Assembly (NCBI RefSeq): GCF_900177375.1
Contig: NZ_FWZU01000004.1
Coordinates: 372,001 to 436,000 of the forward strand
From: Desulfovibrio gilichinskyi
Lineage (GTDB): Bacteria; Desulfobacterota; Desulfovibrionia; Desulfovibrionales; Desulfovibrionaceae
Length of the DNA: 64,000 nucleotides
Direction: 5' to 3'
The position numbers were made by a program, and so were the translations under genes. Positions 31,919 to 40,773 of the stretch are shown in pieces; positions within the stretch are counted from its first letter, which is position 1, and every line of letters starts with the position of its first letter. The notes beneath the pieces were generated by a model. It saw nothing but the letters and a program-made list of their open reading frames with translations, made no database searches and had not been told where the DNA came from.

Positions 31919-33997
31919 GCTTTGCATGAGAAGTTTTTTTTGTTTCTTGAGTTCGCAAATCTTGTTTAGGCAGACTCCATGGTGAGTGTAGATTTTTTGT
32001 CGAATTGCAGATTGGATTTTATCCTTTAGTCCAACTGGACTGAGTATTGTGATTCCAAGTCCAGTTATTAGTAATGCGATTAATTCGACATATATTTTAT
32101 ATTCAGCAAGTTGCGGCTCAAGAGTGTTCCAATTTATGCTTTGGAAGTATATATGGACTCCATAGCATAGTGTTAAAAATGCAGATACAATAATAAATAC
32201 AAGTCCATAGCAACATATGGTGCACTGCTTGTCAGCTTTCGACTTATGATTTTCAAGGTTAGCCAGATCTTTATCCCTTGCAGTTATTTTTTTGTTAGTT
32301 AGTTCGTTTTGAAGGGCTGTTGTTAATTCTTCAATTTTTTCTCTATCCTGTCTTTGCTCTTGGAGTAGGCGTTTTTTCTCTTCGTATTGCTTTTCTTGTC
32401 GTATCCTTTCAGCTTCTTTTTCTGTTCTATAGTATTCAAGCGAATCTCTTTGTAGTAACTCTAGGTTTAAGTCAATTGATTGTGCATTTACTTCTTCTGG
32501 ATTGACGGTCTGTTCAACTAAATCAAAGATGATTTCCTGAACTAATCCTTTAGTTAGTTCTCCCTTTTCATGTTTTTCTAGAAGCATATCATATTGTGTT
32601 CCAAGATTTCTGTTAAAAATAGTAGAAAAAACTACCCGTGCTTTGGCCAACACGTGAGACGATGTAGGGAAAATATTTTTTTCAAATCCTTTATTTAGTT
32701 TAAACCAGAATTTATTGGTCACCCAATCAAGATAATTGGCTAGTGGTACGGATTCAGAACCTTTTACTAACTCGTGCCAAGCTGTTTTTAAAGTTAATTC
32801 TGTTCCAGTCAAAAAATGATATTTAACGTTGTAGAAATTTTTAGAATGGGACTCTCCCCGGAGGCAGTGAATTTTATTAAGGATAGTCAAAGAGCTGTTT
32901 ATTTTTTCTTTAAATTTATTTTTTCTAGAATCGTCTTCATTAGGATTTTCTATAGAGGGTTCTTTCCAAAAGTCTTCAACTATTGTGTTTGTTATTTCTT
33001 CTGAAAGAATATTATGGGAGTATTTGGATTTATCAAAAATAAAGCTGTCATCAATACAGATACCGATCGTATTTAAATAGTGATAAAATTTAGTGCGTTT
33101 TTCAATAACGTCGCTTGTATTTTGGCATCCATTTACTATTGCTTTCATCGCAGAATTGTCGGGGCGCAGGGGCATTTTATTTCTAACAACAAGCATAGCA
33201 TATGAAAAGAATGAGTCCACTTCGTCTTTCGTTTCAGGGAAAAATCGCAGTTTGATAAATTTTCCTTTCCCCATACTGTTTATCTCTTTCACAAAACTGT
33301 AGAAATCCTCGAAGTAAGATTTGAAAAGCTCACCGTTTAACCCGTAACAATGAAAGAGGATTTCTTGATCAAGAAATAAGGTTAGACTGCTTTTCCAGCG
33401 CTTAGCTTCTAACGGTTTGTCATTGTAAGTGAGTCCTGAGTATAAAATTACACCTTCACGTATTTCATTTAGCTCATTCAAGAATTGTTGGTCATTTTCA
33501 TTGCTTAGTATGAATGAGCTAATGTATTCGGAGTATTTTTCGCCATTTTTCTCATTAAGCAGGAAAGCACAAAATGAGCTGATTGCATCCTTTTCCTGCA
33601 AAGTGGAAAGTGGTTGCTTTGTTTTGTTGTTTATATAGGTGATAAGGCGATCAAAAATCGCTTCATTTGTCGCTTGTCTCTCAGTGTATCTTGTATTAAT
33701 TTCTGAAGCCTTTCCATTTGGATTATGTTCAATTGTAAATTCGTCCTTTCCTTGTTTTGAGCAGTAGTCATTCTTTTTAGAAAGGGAAATTAGCGCTGAT
33801 TTCACCACAGCTTCAGGAACACGGATTCCAAAATTCTTGGCTAACTCGGCAGTAATTGTAGTGGAGGAAATTGAATATAATTTTTGTGAAAAAATTATTT
33901 CAACTATAAATTCTTGGAGTATGTCATATAAGTTTTTTTGTTCTTCAAATAATTCTCGAAACACAGCTAATGCCGCTAGGCGAAGATGGTCATCCAT
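31910..33997 (-). CDS. large cargo protein: possible PIN-like domain, coiled coil, two membrane helices
   Basis: 695 residues from ATG 33997, with AAGGAG ten bases upstream. I do not recognise a named family. Residues 1-90 look helical with a winged-helix-like segment (LAKNFGIRVPEAVVKSALIS). Near 210-440, SLTLFLDQEILFHCYG, FFPETKDEVDSFF and KYHFLTGTELTLKTA are placed like the acidic strands of a PIN-type nuclease domain, but the last acidic position is not clear. Residues about 525-600 are a charged coiled coil. Two hydrophobic helices near 605-625 and 645-665 anchor it. It lies in the cargo position of the element; a defence role is a guess. Confidence 0.7.
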   Translation of the reverse strand: MDDHLRLAALAVFRELFEEQKNLYDILQEFIVEIIFSQKLYSISSTTITAELAKNFGIRVPEAVVKSALISLSKKNDYCSKQGKDEFTIEHNPNGKASEINTRYTERQATNEAIFDRLITYINNKTKQPLSTLQEKDAISSFCAFLLNEKNGEKYSEYISSFILSNENDQQFLNELNEIREGVILYSGLTYNDKPLEAKRWKSSLTLFLDQEILFHCYGLNGELFKSYFEDFYSFVKEINSMGKGKFIKLRFFPETKDEVDSFFSYAMLVVRNKMPLRPDNSAMKAIVNGCQNTSDVIEKRTKFYHYLNTIGICIDDSFIFDKSKYSHNILSEEITNTIVEDFWKEPSIENPNEDDSRKNKFKEKINSSLTILNKIHCLRGESHSKNFYNVKYHFLTGTELTLKTAWHELVKGSESVPLANYLDWVTNKFWFKLNKGFEKNIFPTSSHVLAKARVVFSTIFNRNLGTQYDMLLEKHEKGELTKGLVQEIIFDLVEQTVNPEEVNAQSIDLNLELLQRDSLEYYRTEKEAERIRQEKQYEEKKRLLQEQRQDREKIEELTTALQNELTNKKITARDKDLANLENHKSKADKQCTICCYGLVFIIVSAFLTLCYGVHIYFQSINWNTLEPQLAEYKIYVELIALLITGLGITILSPVGLKDKIQSAIRQKIYTHHGVCLNKICELKKQKKLLMQSLK

Positions 33998-34137
33998 GTG
34001 GGAAACTCTCCTTAAAACCAAGGCTGATATAAAAACTAATAGCTTTGCATATATATTTGCGGGTACGAAATCAAGACTATCTGTTAATTAAGTTAATATA
34101 TTAATATGTTCCAATTTAATCATTAAAAAGAAAATAG

Positions 34138-34266
34138 TCGGTTGTTTGTCTAAAGGGTGAGAATAAGATACTGCCGCAAAAATGTCGTCTTGGTGACCTT
34201 AAAGATGTTTATGCCTTTTTAAAAATGATGGAGGAGCTTGCGTACGTGGGAAAGTTGAAAATTTGA
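34138..34266 (+). pseudogene. possible 3' remnant of an unknown gene
   Basis: A 42-codon open stretch ends at TGA 34266 with a protein-like reading (KILPQKCRLGDLKDVYAFLK, then MMEELAYVGKLKI) but no usable start. It lies in the 340-bp gap between the two cargo genes and could be the tail of a gene removed by cargo exchange. The rest of the gap is AT-rich without features. Confidence 0.3.
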
Positions 34267-34339
34267 TTTTTGACATAGCATTTTTTCTTTTAAAATTAAG
34301 ACAATTTTTAGGCATAATTTTAACAACAACTGAATATCT

Positions 34340-36544
34340 TTAGCTCAAAATTTCTATAGCTTCACGCAGTAAATTGTTTTTCTTTTCTCGGTCTAAGTCG
34401 TTAAGAGCTATTTCAATTTCAGAGCGAGAATATCTATGATTCGCAACAGGAGAGATGGCTTCCGACAAATCGTTAATTGCTGAGTTTTTGATGTTATCTG
34501 GGAAAGATTCAGCTAGAGATTTAATTTGTTCCTTTGTCTTTTCAAAGAAAGCTTGATTCTCTGTGGCAATAACGAAAGCGCACATTCCAAGAATCCCTCT
34601 ACTAGCAATTCCCAATCCTGTTTCATATTTGCCAGCCTTCTTTGTCCATTCAAAAAGTATCTCTTGCAGTTGTTCCGATAGTTCTGAATTGGCTTTTTGC
34701 CATGCATATTGGCAACAAGAAAAAATATTACTGGTAATACTGTTGGTTTCAAGGTGTGAAAATATTTCCTTGCTTCCTTCTGTGCAAATGAAAGCCCTAG
34801 ATAGGCCAACAATATTTCCATTAAGTTCAAGAACTAGTTCTTCTGGGCAGTGAGGTGATTTTGTTAGGTTGATAAGCCCTTTAATTATTGAAGTTGTCCA
34901 CATTGTTAATTCTGTACAAATTGGCAACTGGGAGCTGGCTGCTTGATTAAATGTTTTAATGTGATTGTCTTGGATTGACTTTAACCATTCAAGAATGTTC
35001 CAAAAATGATACTCGCTGCTATCAATAAACTCACTTTCTTGTCGTGATAGTTCTGCTGTTAACTCAAGAAATAGATACATGAAGCCTTGAGTGTTCATAG
35101 GTGAATACAAGGCGCTTAAATAACTGCCGTGGTTGTTTAAAAGTGGATAGTCAGGAATATTTTTTAAAACGGCACTGGTGAGCAAAAAAGAACTATAAGA
35201 TATCTGTGCAAATAAGTATGATGTATCTTCTTTGATGTTATAAAGTGCATTTAGGGTAAGTTTTGAAAGTTGTTCGCTAGCGATTTGAACTACAGGCAAT
35301 GAGTCTGGTGATCTCATTCTAGTTAGAGATATTTTGCATATTATTTCTGCAAATTTTACTAAATCATTAGGTTGAGATTGTAATGAATATTCTCTTGAAA
35401 GATCTCCAATGTCTCTAAGTCCGTTCATTACAACATCATCCATGCCAAGTGGCACTACGTTCATTATAGATCTTTCTAAGTATCCACAGGCGAGATTGGC
35501 ATGTGTTTTCAAGTCGCGGTTTGAGGGATACTTGATTGACAAGTATATGTGAGAAACGGATTTTAAAGTCAACAAGGTTTGTTCTATATGTCTTTCATCT
35601 TTGTTAAATATTCCTGTTGCGATGTGCTTCCTCAACAGCTCTAAAGTATGTCGAATAAAAGTATCTTGGCTGTTGTCGTTGTGAAAAAGAAGATTACTTG
35701 AAAAAAAAGTTGAAGCTTTGGTTTCAACATATTCAATGTTAATAAAAGCAATGCATTCTAATGCCATATTAGAAACTTCGTAATCGCCTCTTGCGCTGTA
35801 TTTATTGGCAAAGGCTATGGCGTGGTTGCATGCTGTAACAGCTTCTCTTGTCCAGAAGCTATGTATATCGAAATACGCTCTTAGAGGAATATCTACAGAT
35901 GAATTGTTTTCAGTCAAAGAAAATAAGGGCCTCGCTCTCTCACTTCTTTTTTTCCAAGTTTGAAATCCTTTTTGAGTATTATTAAGAATAATTTCTAATT
36001 GCTTAGATGGGTTTATTAAATAAAGTGCTCGTTTGTATCCACACAGAAAAAAGACAAATATTGCGGTTGTTCCTATGGCTGAATTTGCTACTGCAAAAGT
36101 TGCCCATGGCGAGGCTGGGATCATCGATAGTGAAGCGATCGAGATAGCGAGTCCAAGAGATCCAGTTAAATAGAATAGTAGCTTTCTGTCCGAGCTGAAC
36201 TTATGGAAAAGCCCGTGCGGAAGCCGCTCAATGTTAACTTGCATAGCAAACATCATAAACGAGAAGGCTATTGCAGAAGATCCCAGCAAGGCGCATCCTA
36301 GAGATAGAAATAAATCGGTTAGGGAGTTAAAACTATTTGAGAAAAACTCGTTACAGAACAGTCCGAAGTGCGGAAGTAAAGCAAAAGTGGATATATAAGT
36401 AATAACAAGGACTGTTAAGAATGTTTTTGAAGCGTATTTATTTGTAGCGATGCTAACATGGTATTGAAGCCAATGCCATTTGTTCCAAGCTTTAGCTTTC
36501 CATATTTCCGGTGATTTTTTTGTTTTTTGTTTTTCGTCTGTCAT
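34340..36544 (-). CDS. large cargo membrane protein with helical cytoplasmic domain
   Basis: 734 residues of unrecognised family. Four membrane helices are visible near 41-62, 78-103, 122-144 and 148-168 (for example LFLSLGCALLGSSAIAFSFM). A basic stretch follows, then about 550 residues of predicted helix without long hydrophobic segments. The C-terminus is charged. ATG 36544 has no clear ribosome site and lies near an imperfect inverted repeat, so it may be leaderless or weakly translated. It is AT-rich like the other cargo gene and sits between that gene and the integrase. Function unknown. Confidence 0.72.
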   Translation of the reverse strand: MTDEKQKTKKSPEIWKAKAWNKWHWLQYHVSIATNKYASKTFLTVLVITYISTFALLPHFGLFCNEFFSNSFNSLTDLFLSLGCALLGSSAIAFSFMMFAMQVNIERLPHGLFHKFSSDRKLLFYLTGSLGLAISIASLSMIPASPWATFAVANSAIGTTAIFVFFLCGYKRALYLINPSKQLEIILNNTQKGFQTWKKRSERARPLFSLTENNSSVDIPLRAYFDIHSFWTREAVTACNHAIAFANKYSARGDYEVSNMALECIAFINIEYVETKASTFFSSNLLFHNDNSQDTFIRHTLELLRKHIATGIFNKDERHIEQTLLTLKSVSHIYLSIKYPSNRDLKTHANLACGYLERSIMNVVPLGMDDVVMNGLRDIGDLSREYSLQSQPNDLVKFAEIICKISLTRMRSPDSLPVVQIASEQLSKLTLNALYNIKEDTSYLFAQISYSSFLLTSAVLKNIPDYPLLNNHGSYLSALYSPMNTQGFMYLFLELTAELSRQESEFIDSSEYHFWNILEWLKSIQDNHIKTFNQAASSQLPICTELTMWTTSIIKGLINLTKSPHCPEELVLELNGNIVGLSRAFICTEGSKEIFSHLETNSITSNIFSCCQYAWQKANSELSEQLQEILFEWTKKAGKYETGLGIASRGILGMCAFVIATENQAFFEKTKEQIKSLAESFPDNIKNSAINDLSEAISPVANHRYSRSEIEIALNDLDREKKNNLLREAIEILS

Positions 36545-36656
36545 AACTAAGTGGTTATAGTTTTTATGTAACCGCTATAGTTATAACAAGATTGGATGGC
36601 TAGCAATGCCTTAGACTTATTTCAGAGTTTATATTGGAGGTTTTTTTATAGTGCTG

Positions 36657-37856
36657 TTAAAATGCTGACCCAATAAGTTCTTTCTCCCAGACCCCCATAA
36701 CCTCCAATTTTTCAGCTAAATGCAAAGACCTGTCATAATGCTTTTCCCCGACTTCCTGTTTTCCATGATTGAAATGAATGTTGAGCAGGTAGCTAGGAAC
36801 TTGCTTGTCAGCTAGCATGGTTCGGACTGTTCTGCGCAGGTCGCGCGGGGTCCAGTGCTCCATTTCTACCCGTTTGCAAAACCGTGTAATTGCTCTGCCA
36901 AGGCTTGGAAGTTCGCGCGGATCGCTTAGGCGTGTCGCATTGGGGAATAGATGAAGATATTTTGACTTGTTGGCTGAAACTATTTCTTTTGCCATATCTG
37001 TGAGCGGAACAACATGCTCACGTCCATTTTTCACCCTCTCAGCGGGGATAGTCCATAACCCTGCGTCAAGGTCGAACTCTGTGCGTTGTGCATGTAGAAC
37101 CTCCATTACTCGTTGCCCACCTGTTGCTAATATCAATTGTATTGCTGGCTGGTTTGCTTCATGCCAGACAATTTTTAATTCTTCAGGTGTTAGGACTCTG
37201 TTAACGATTTTTTCAGATTTTGAATCTTTAGGGATAGCCGCAACAGGATTTGCGACAAGATCAAATGTGACATCCTGAGCCGAACGTGTGTAGTCGTGTT
37301 CTCGCATTATTCCAAAGTTGAATGCGCTATGAAGATATACACGAAGGTGGGAGGCCATAGAAGGGCCACGCCTGTATGTTTCCTTAAGTAAGGATTGGAG
37401 CTGTTTAGATGTTATGTCTTTTGCTTTAATATTTCTGCCAAGTGTTTCAACTGCGGCATATTTGCCCGTGAGTAAGGCCCGTTCGACTTCTTTCCAAGAT
37501 TTCTTACCATGGCTTTTAAGGTCTTCGATATAAGTTCTAAAAAGTCTATCAACCGAGCCTTTTTGTGATTCTTCAAGCTCTATCTGTTTAACAGCTTCTC
37601 GCTCATGCTGAAGGCGATAGCTTTGATCACCTGCCCGAGCCTTGGCTTTTAGTTCTGCGGCTTTAGCTATAGCCATTTTCTCGCTGATTCCACTGGAAGC
37701 CCATCCATATGCTTCTTCAATTCGCTTACCATTTACCTGAAAGCGGATAGTGTAATATTTATCGGCTATTACTCCGTGTTTGCGGGTTTCATGCTTTCTG
37801 TAGCGCACTCCGCAATTTTTACCGAGCTCATCTTTTACGTTTATCCATTTCGTCAT
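36657..37856 (-). CDS. int: tyrosine integrase of the element
   Basis: 399 residues from ATG 37856, with AAAGGAA upstream. The open frame extends to 37901 through the TCCCCA repeat and is not used here. It has an N-terminal arm-binding region, a SAM-like core-binding domain near 130-210 (VDRLFRTYIEDLKSHGKKSW) and a catalytic domain. Catalytic residues are arginine in ATGGQRVMEVL, PRDLRRT (second arginine; histidine of HXXR replaced by P/R), FNHG and the nucleophile tyrosine in GEKHYDRS. It is encoded next to attR and reads inward. It catalyses insertion into tRNA-Thr. Confidence 0.93.
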   Translation of the reverse strand: MTKWINVKDELGKNCGVRYRKHETRKHGVIADKYYTIRFQVNGKRIEEAYGWASSGISEKMAIAKAAELKAKARAGDQSYRLQHEREAVKQIELEESQKGSVDRLFRTYIEDLKSHGKKSWKEVERALLTGKYAAVETLGRNIKAKDITSKQLQSLLKETYRRGPSMASHLRVYLHSAFNFGIMREHDYTRSAQDVTFDLVANPVAAIPKDSKSEKIVNRVLTPEELKIVWHEANQPAIQLILATGGQRVMEVLHAQRTEFDLDAGLWTIPAERVKNGREHVVPLTDMAKEIVSANKSKYLHLFPNATRLSDPRELPSLGRAITRFCKRVEMEHWTPRDLRRTVRTMLADKQVPSYLLNIHFNHGKQEVGEKHYDRSLHLAEKLEVMGVWEKELIGSAF

Positions 37857-37882
37857 TTTGGCTTCCTTTGAATGTGCATCTG

Positions 37883-37900
37883 TCCCCATTTTTGTCCCCA
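37883..37900 (+). repeat. arm-type repeat, right copy (18 bp)
   Basis: Identical to 29127-29144 and in the same orientation, between the integrase start and attR. It lies over the integrase upstream region, so binding could also repress int. Confidence 0.65.
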
Positions 37901-38019
37901 CTTTGAGTGGGAAGGGTGGGGATAGAGTTGGTCGATGTAGGAAGTGTATATCTCATTTATTGCTTTTAAACAAACGAATTTATGGAGCTGGTAGGAAACT
38001 GAGGGAATGGTGTTGGTAA

Positions 38020-38067
38020 TGATTCGTAATCAGTAGGTCGTCAGTTCAACTCTGATCGTTGGCTCCA
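38020..38067 (+). repeat. attR: 48-bp direct repeat, right copy
   Basis: Exact copy of the 3' 48 bases of tRNA-Thr. It is followed directly by the native tRNA downstream sequence and its terminator. Confidence 0.95.
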
Positions 38068-38113
38068 GTAAAGATTAAGCCTCACAGTGTGTTATCACGT
38101 TGTGAGGCTTTTT
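38047..38113 (+). repeat. 67-bp repeat, first copy: tRNA 3' end plus terminator
   Basis: Includes the last 21 bases of attR and 46 bases downstream, with a 10-bp stem AAGCCTCACA/TGTGAGGCTT and T run. It is identical to 41702-41768. The hairpin is the native tRNA-Thr terminator. Confidence 0.93.
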
Positions 38114-38188
38114 TGTTTGGGGTGAAAAGTGGAGGTGTACGCAAATCTCAAGCTTATAAACCAGAATCGAATTGAAAGAATATCTTAG

Positions 38189-38315
38189 ATCAGAAGCTAG
38201 TTTAACGGCAGACTTCTTAAATTCTTCTGAATACTTTTGATTACTCATGAGCGTTTCGCCTGCATGAGCTGACCTTAACCTCTCGGGCTGTGTCCGTCAT
38301 CTATAGAGCAGTTCA
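38189..38315 (-). pseudogene. IS3-family insertion sequence remnant (orfA 5' end)
   Basis: From ATG 38248 the minus strand reads MSNQKYSEEFKKSAVKLASD, the start of an IS3/IS911-type OrfA helix-turn-helix. The match then ends abruptly. A terminal-repeat-like end begins at 38315 (minus) with TGAACTGC and continues toward GGACACAG, as in IS3-family ends. OrfB and the other end are absent. The rest of the 38115-38445 interval shows nothing else. Confidence 0.65.
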
Positions 38316-38445
38316 GAGGCCTAATTATTGGTCCTGTGTACTTCATTTCAAATCTACCTGTGGTTTTTTATATTACAGTTGTGTTCGTTAGTTGGCGAAG
38401 CAGTCCGTTCGCCAACCCGACATTCTTTGCTGAACAATATAGAAA

Positions 38446-39012
38446 TCATAGTTTTTCAGCAATTGCCATAGCATCCTGTATCAGATCTTCTCTCGACTTC
38501 AATGCTCCTAATTCGTTTAATTCGCCCCCGCGTAGGACATGTGTTTCTTCAAAAAAGTTCAGCATTTCAAAAAAAGTATTATATCGATCAAATAGTTCGG
38601 TGAACATCTCTTCCGGTCCCCCTTGGGATTGTATAAAAACCAATTTTTTACCCCTTGGAAGCCGGTGTTTAACCTCTTTTTCTGCAAAATCTGGCATGAG
38701 GTATGAGTAGGTTCTGTCGATAAACTTTTTCAGTTGGGCAGAGATGTCGCCCCAGTACACAGGAGTTGCCATCATTATTACATCAGCCTTTTTCACCGCA
38801 TCCAGAACGGGTGTAAGGTCATCCTTAAGGATACATATTTCGCTTTTATTCTTACAGGCTCCACAGGCCTGACAGCCTCTGAAATCTAAGCTATTCAGAA
38901 AATACCTGGTCACCCTGTTGCCTTTATCTTCAAGAGCGGAGGCTACGATCTCAGCCATTTGAGTGGAGTTCCCTTTTTTTCGTGGACTACCTAAAAGTGA
39001 TACTATTTCCAT
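38446..39012 (-). CDS. iron-sulfur flavoprotein / NADPH-dependent FMN reductase family
   Basis: 188 residues from ATG 39012, with AGGAG upstream. Flavodoxin-like fold: LLGSPRKKGNSTQMAE binds the FMN phosphate and TPVYWGDISAQLKKFIDR surrounds the isoalloxazine. A compact CX2CX2C-X6-C cluster (CQACGACKNKSEIC) near residues 47-60 resembles archaeal iron-sulfur flavoproteins that carry [4Fe-4S]. Likely an electron-transfer or oxidant/quinone-detoxifying protein. A TetR gene and operator lie upstream. Confidence 0.87.
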   Translation of the reverse strand: MEIVSLLGSPRKKGNSTQMAEIVASALEDKGNRVTRYFLNSLDFRGCQACGACKNKSEICILKDDLTPVLDAVKKADVIMMATPVYWGDISAQLKKFIDRTYSYLMPDFAEKEVKHRLPRGKKLVFIQSQGGPEEMFTELFDRYNTFFEMLNFFEETHVLRGGELNELGALKSREDLIQDAMAIAEKL

Positions 39013-39234
39013 CTTGCTTCTCCTATTGTAAATTGTTCTTGTGGGTTCTTGGATCAATCACTCAACCCATCGATAATGAAGGCGTTGATGTTAGTGGTTT
39101 CTTTTAACAGATATGCTTTCAGTGTATTGTCTCCATTTAATACCTTAGAAATTTTGCCATTATATGAGTGGATTTCTGAGGCGTTTATCCCCTTTTATCG
39201 GGGTTAGTTTTGTTTCAAAATCACCACGCCCGAA

Positions 39235-39249
39235 TAGACCGGTCGTCTA
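39235..39249. promoter_or_regulatory. TetR operator A: TAGAC-CGGTC-GTCTA
   Basis: Inverted repeat with 5-bp arms, differing by one base from the copy at 39885. It lies just beyond the 3' end of the tetR gene and upstream of the flavoprotein gene. Confidence 0.65.
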
Positions 39250-39270
39250 GTGAAAGGGCTAAAAAAAATG

Positions 39271-39909
39271 CTACTCTATCATCATGCTGCTGATACTTGA
39301 TTTTGTGTGTTCTACTGCGTTACGCACAGGTTCTACACTGCGATTTATAACCGCCCGCTGTATGGCGCCGGACATAAGGTCATGTATAAGCTGGGCTTCC
39401 GACGCACAGTTAAAGTTTGCAGGGAGCTGGTTTGCTGCGACAGCCTCCTCGAGGACCTCGCAGAAAATACTGATCCAGTCTTCAAAACCTTGGGCAAGTT
39501 CCTTTCGCATATATTCACTGAGATCAGACACTTCAGAGGCCAGCTTTAACGCAAGGCAGGGGAATGTACCCGCAGTGGACTGAATGTAATCAATGCTTCC
39601 ATCCAGATATATAAAGAGTCGCTTTAGTGGGTCTGACTCATTATCTTTACATATAAGCATTTGACGCTTATTTTCACATGCCTGATCCATGTAATGCTTG
39701 ATCATCTCAGTACCAAACTTCTCTTTGGACTCAAAGTAATGGTAAAACGAACCTTTCGGAACTTTTGCGACAGTAAGTATCTGCTTCAGGCCGACGGAGT
39801 GAAAACTCTTTTCCAGCATGATTTCTTCAGCGGCATCTAAAATGCGATCTTTTGTTGTTTGTCTATCTTTCACACAAGCAGGAATAGACCAGTCGTCTAA
39901 AAAAAGCAA
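39271..39909 (-). CDS. TetR family regulator
   Basis: Up to 212 residues. The TetR helix-turn-helix spans about residues 17-62 (TKDRILDAAEEIMLEKSF, VGLKQILTVAKVPKGSFYHY, FESKEKF). The ligand domain is variable. The first 12 codons from ATG 39909 coincide with operator B, so the real start may be the in-frame GTG at 39873 (VKDRQTTK). No ribosome site is clear for either. Matching operators on both sides suggest self-control and control of the flavoprotein gene. Confidence 0.88.
   Translation of the reverse strand: MLFLDDWSIPACVKDRQTTKDRILDAAEEIMLEKSFHSVGLKQILTVAKVPKGSFYHYFESKEKFGTEMIKHYMDQACENKRQMLICKDNESDPLKRLFIYLDGSIDYIQSTAGTFPCLALKLASEVSDLSEYMRKELAQGFEDWISIFCEVLEEAVAANQLPANFNCASEAQLIHDLMSGAIQRAVINRSVEPVRNAVEHTKSSISSMMIE
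39885..39899. promoter_or_regulatory. TetR operator B: TAGAC-CAGTC-GTCTA
   Basis: Second copy of the 15-bp inverted repeat, over the 5' end of the tetR reading frame, consistent with autorepression. Confidence 0.65.
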
Positions 39910-40117
39910 GAGAAAAGTAATAGCTAACTAATTTTTAACTTAAGACCATTGTTGAGCTTGCCCTATTAAATAAAGGAGTAATCCACTAGTTTTACTGGTG
40001 GGTCCCAGCTACGCTTTGCATGTATGTTGGTGATAAAAGCTGAATATCTCCTTATCATCCCGTGGTGGCGACTCGGAAGGGTAAAGAAAAGTATGAATCT
40101 GATAGTTTTTTATTCTC

Positions 40118-40576
40118 TCATGGTTCTTTTGAAGTAATTTTTTTTCCAAACATGGTATCGAATTTTCCGAACATGATATCGAGCCGATAGACGTGTGCGG
40201 GATAGGCAAGCATCTCATCTAGTTCTACGACCCTGAGGAAGTTACGGCCACCCGGACCGATGTTATGAGCGTTTCGTCCTGCATTGTCGGGAAAAGCTTC
40301 AAATATTCCAAAAGTTGTGTCGGAGAACCGGAGGCTAAACCATGGACCGGTGTCTGGTTCTTGCTCGACGCCGGCTAAAATGTCCCGGAGGAATTGTTCT
40401 ACTTTGTCGCCCTTTCCGGGCTTGGCTTCAAGATTGATATAGTAGGCTTTACGCCCCGGTGTGTTGTCTACGCCACTCAGAACACAGCCTGGGCGGACCT
40501 CAAGTTGCTCGGTTTTGTGACCGCGATTGGGACCGGGTGATGTTGCGGCTTCATGGTTTATCGTATTTTGGATCAT
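40118..40576 (-). CDS. ABM-type (antibiotic biosynthesis monooxygenase-like) protein
   Basis: 152 residues from ATG 40576, with AAGGAG six bases upstream. The ferredoxin-like ABM fold is seen in KAYYINLEAKPGKGDKVEQF, FSLRFSDTTFGIFEAF and NIGPGGRNFLRVVELDEM. Family members act on quinones or haem without added cofactor; the substrate here is unknown. It is divergent from a TetR gene with two operators between them, so the pair looks like a self-contained inducible unit, probably transferred. Confidence 0.82.
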   Translation of the reverse strand: MIQNTINHEAATSPGPNRGHKTEQLEVRPGCVLSGVDNTPGRKAYYINLEAKPGKGDKVEQFLRDILAGVEQEPDTGPWFSLRFSDTTFGIFEAFPDNAGRNAHNIGPGGRNFLRVVELDEMLAYPAHVYRLDIMFGKFDTMFGKKITSKEP

Positions 40577-40697
40577 GTGAGTCTCCTTAGTTAATCGTTT
40601 GTTTTCCAGTTGAAATGAACGACTGCGCCAGTGCAAGCGGGCTCAGCCACGGACTGGCAACAAAAATTTTGCCAGCTATCTTAATTGTAGACTTTTC

Positions 40698-40753
40698 TAT
40701 CTGCCACGTGATAATAATTACATTTGAAACATTACCTACCTGCCACATGGTAG
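40698..40753. promoter_or_regulatory. two TetR-type operators with core TGCCACRT
   Basis: TATC-TGCCACGT-GATA (40698-40713) and CTACC-TGCCACAT-GGTAG (40736-40753) share the same eight-base core flanked by inverted arms. They lie between the divergent ABM and TetR genes. Confidence 0.65.
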
Positions 40754-40773
40754 ATTTAATTCTAGAGGTCAAA

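Larger units (their letters stand above)
29064..38067. mobile_element. integrated element at tRNA-Thr, about 9.0 kb
   Basis: Bounded by 48-bp direct repeats, with a tyrosine integrase gene next to the right end. Contents in order are: replacement tRNA terminator, arm-type repeat, AlpA-like protein, wHTH Rep-like protein, small protein, iteron array, oriT-like hairpins, mobC, two large cargo genes and the integrase. It looks like a plasmid-like integrative mobilisable element. No relaxase is present, so transfer would need helper functions or has been lost. Confidence 0.88.

Noticed and set aside
37857-37901. N-terminal extension of the integrase
   Set aside because: It is encoded by the TCCCCA arm repeat; ATG 37856 has a good ribosome site.
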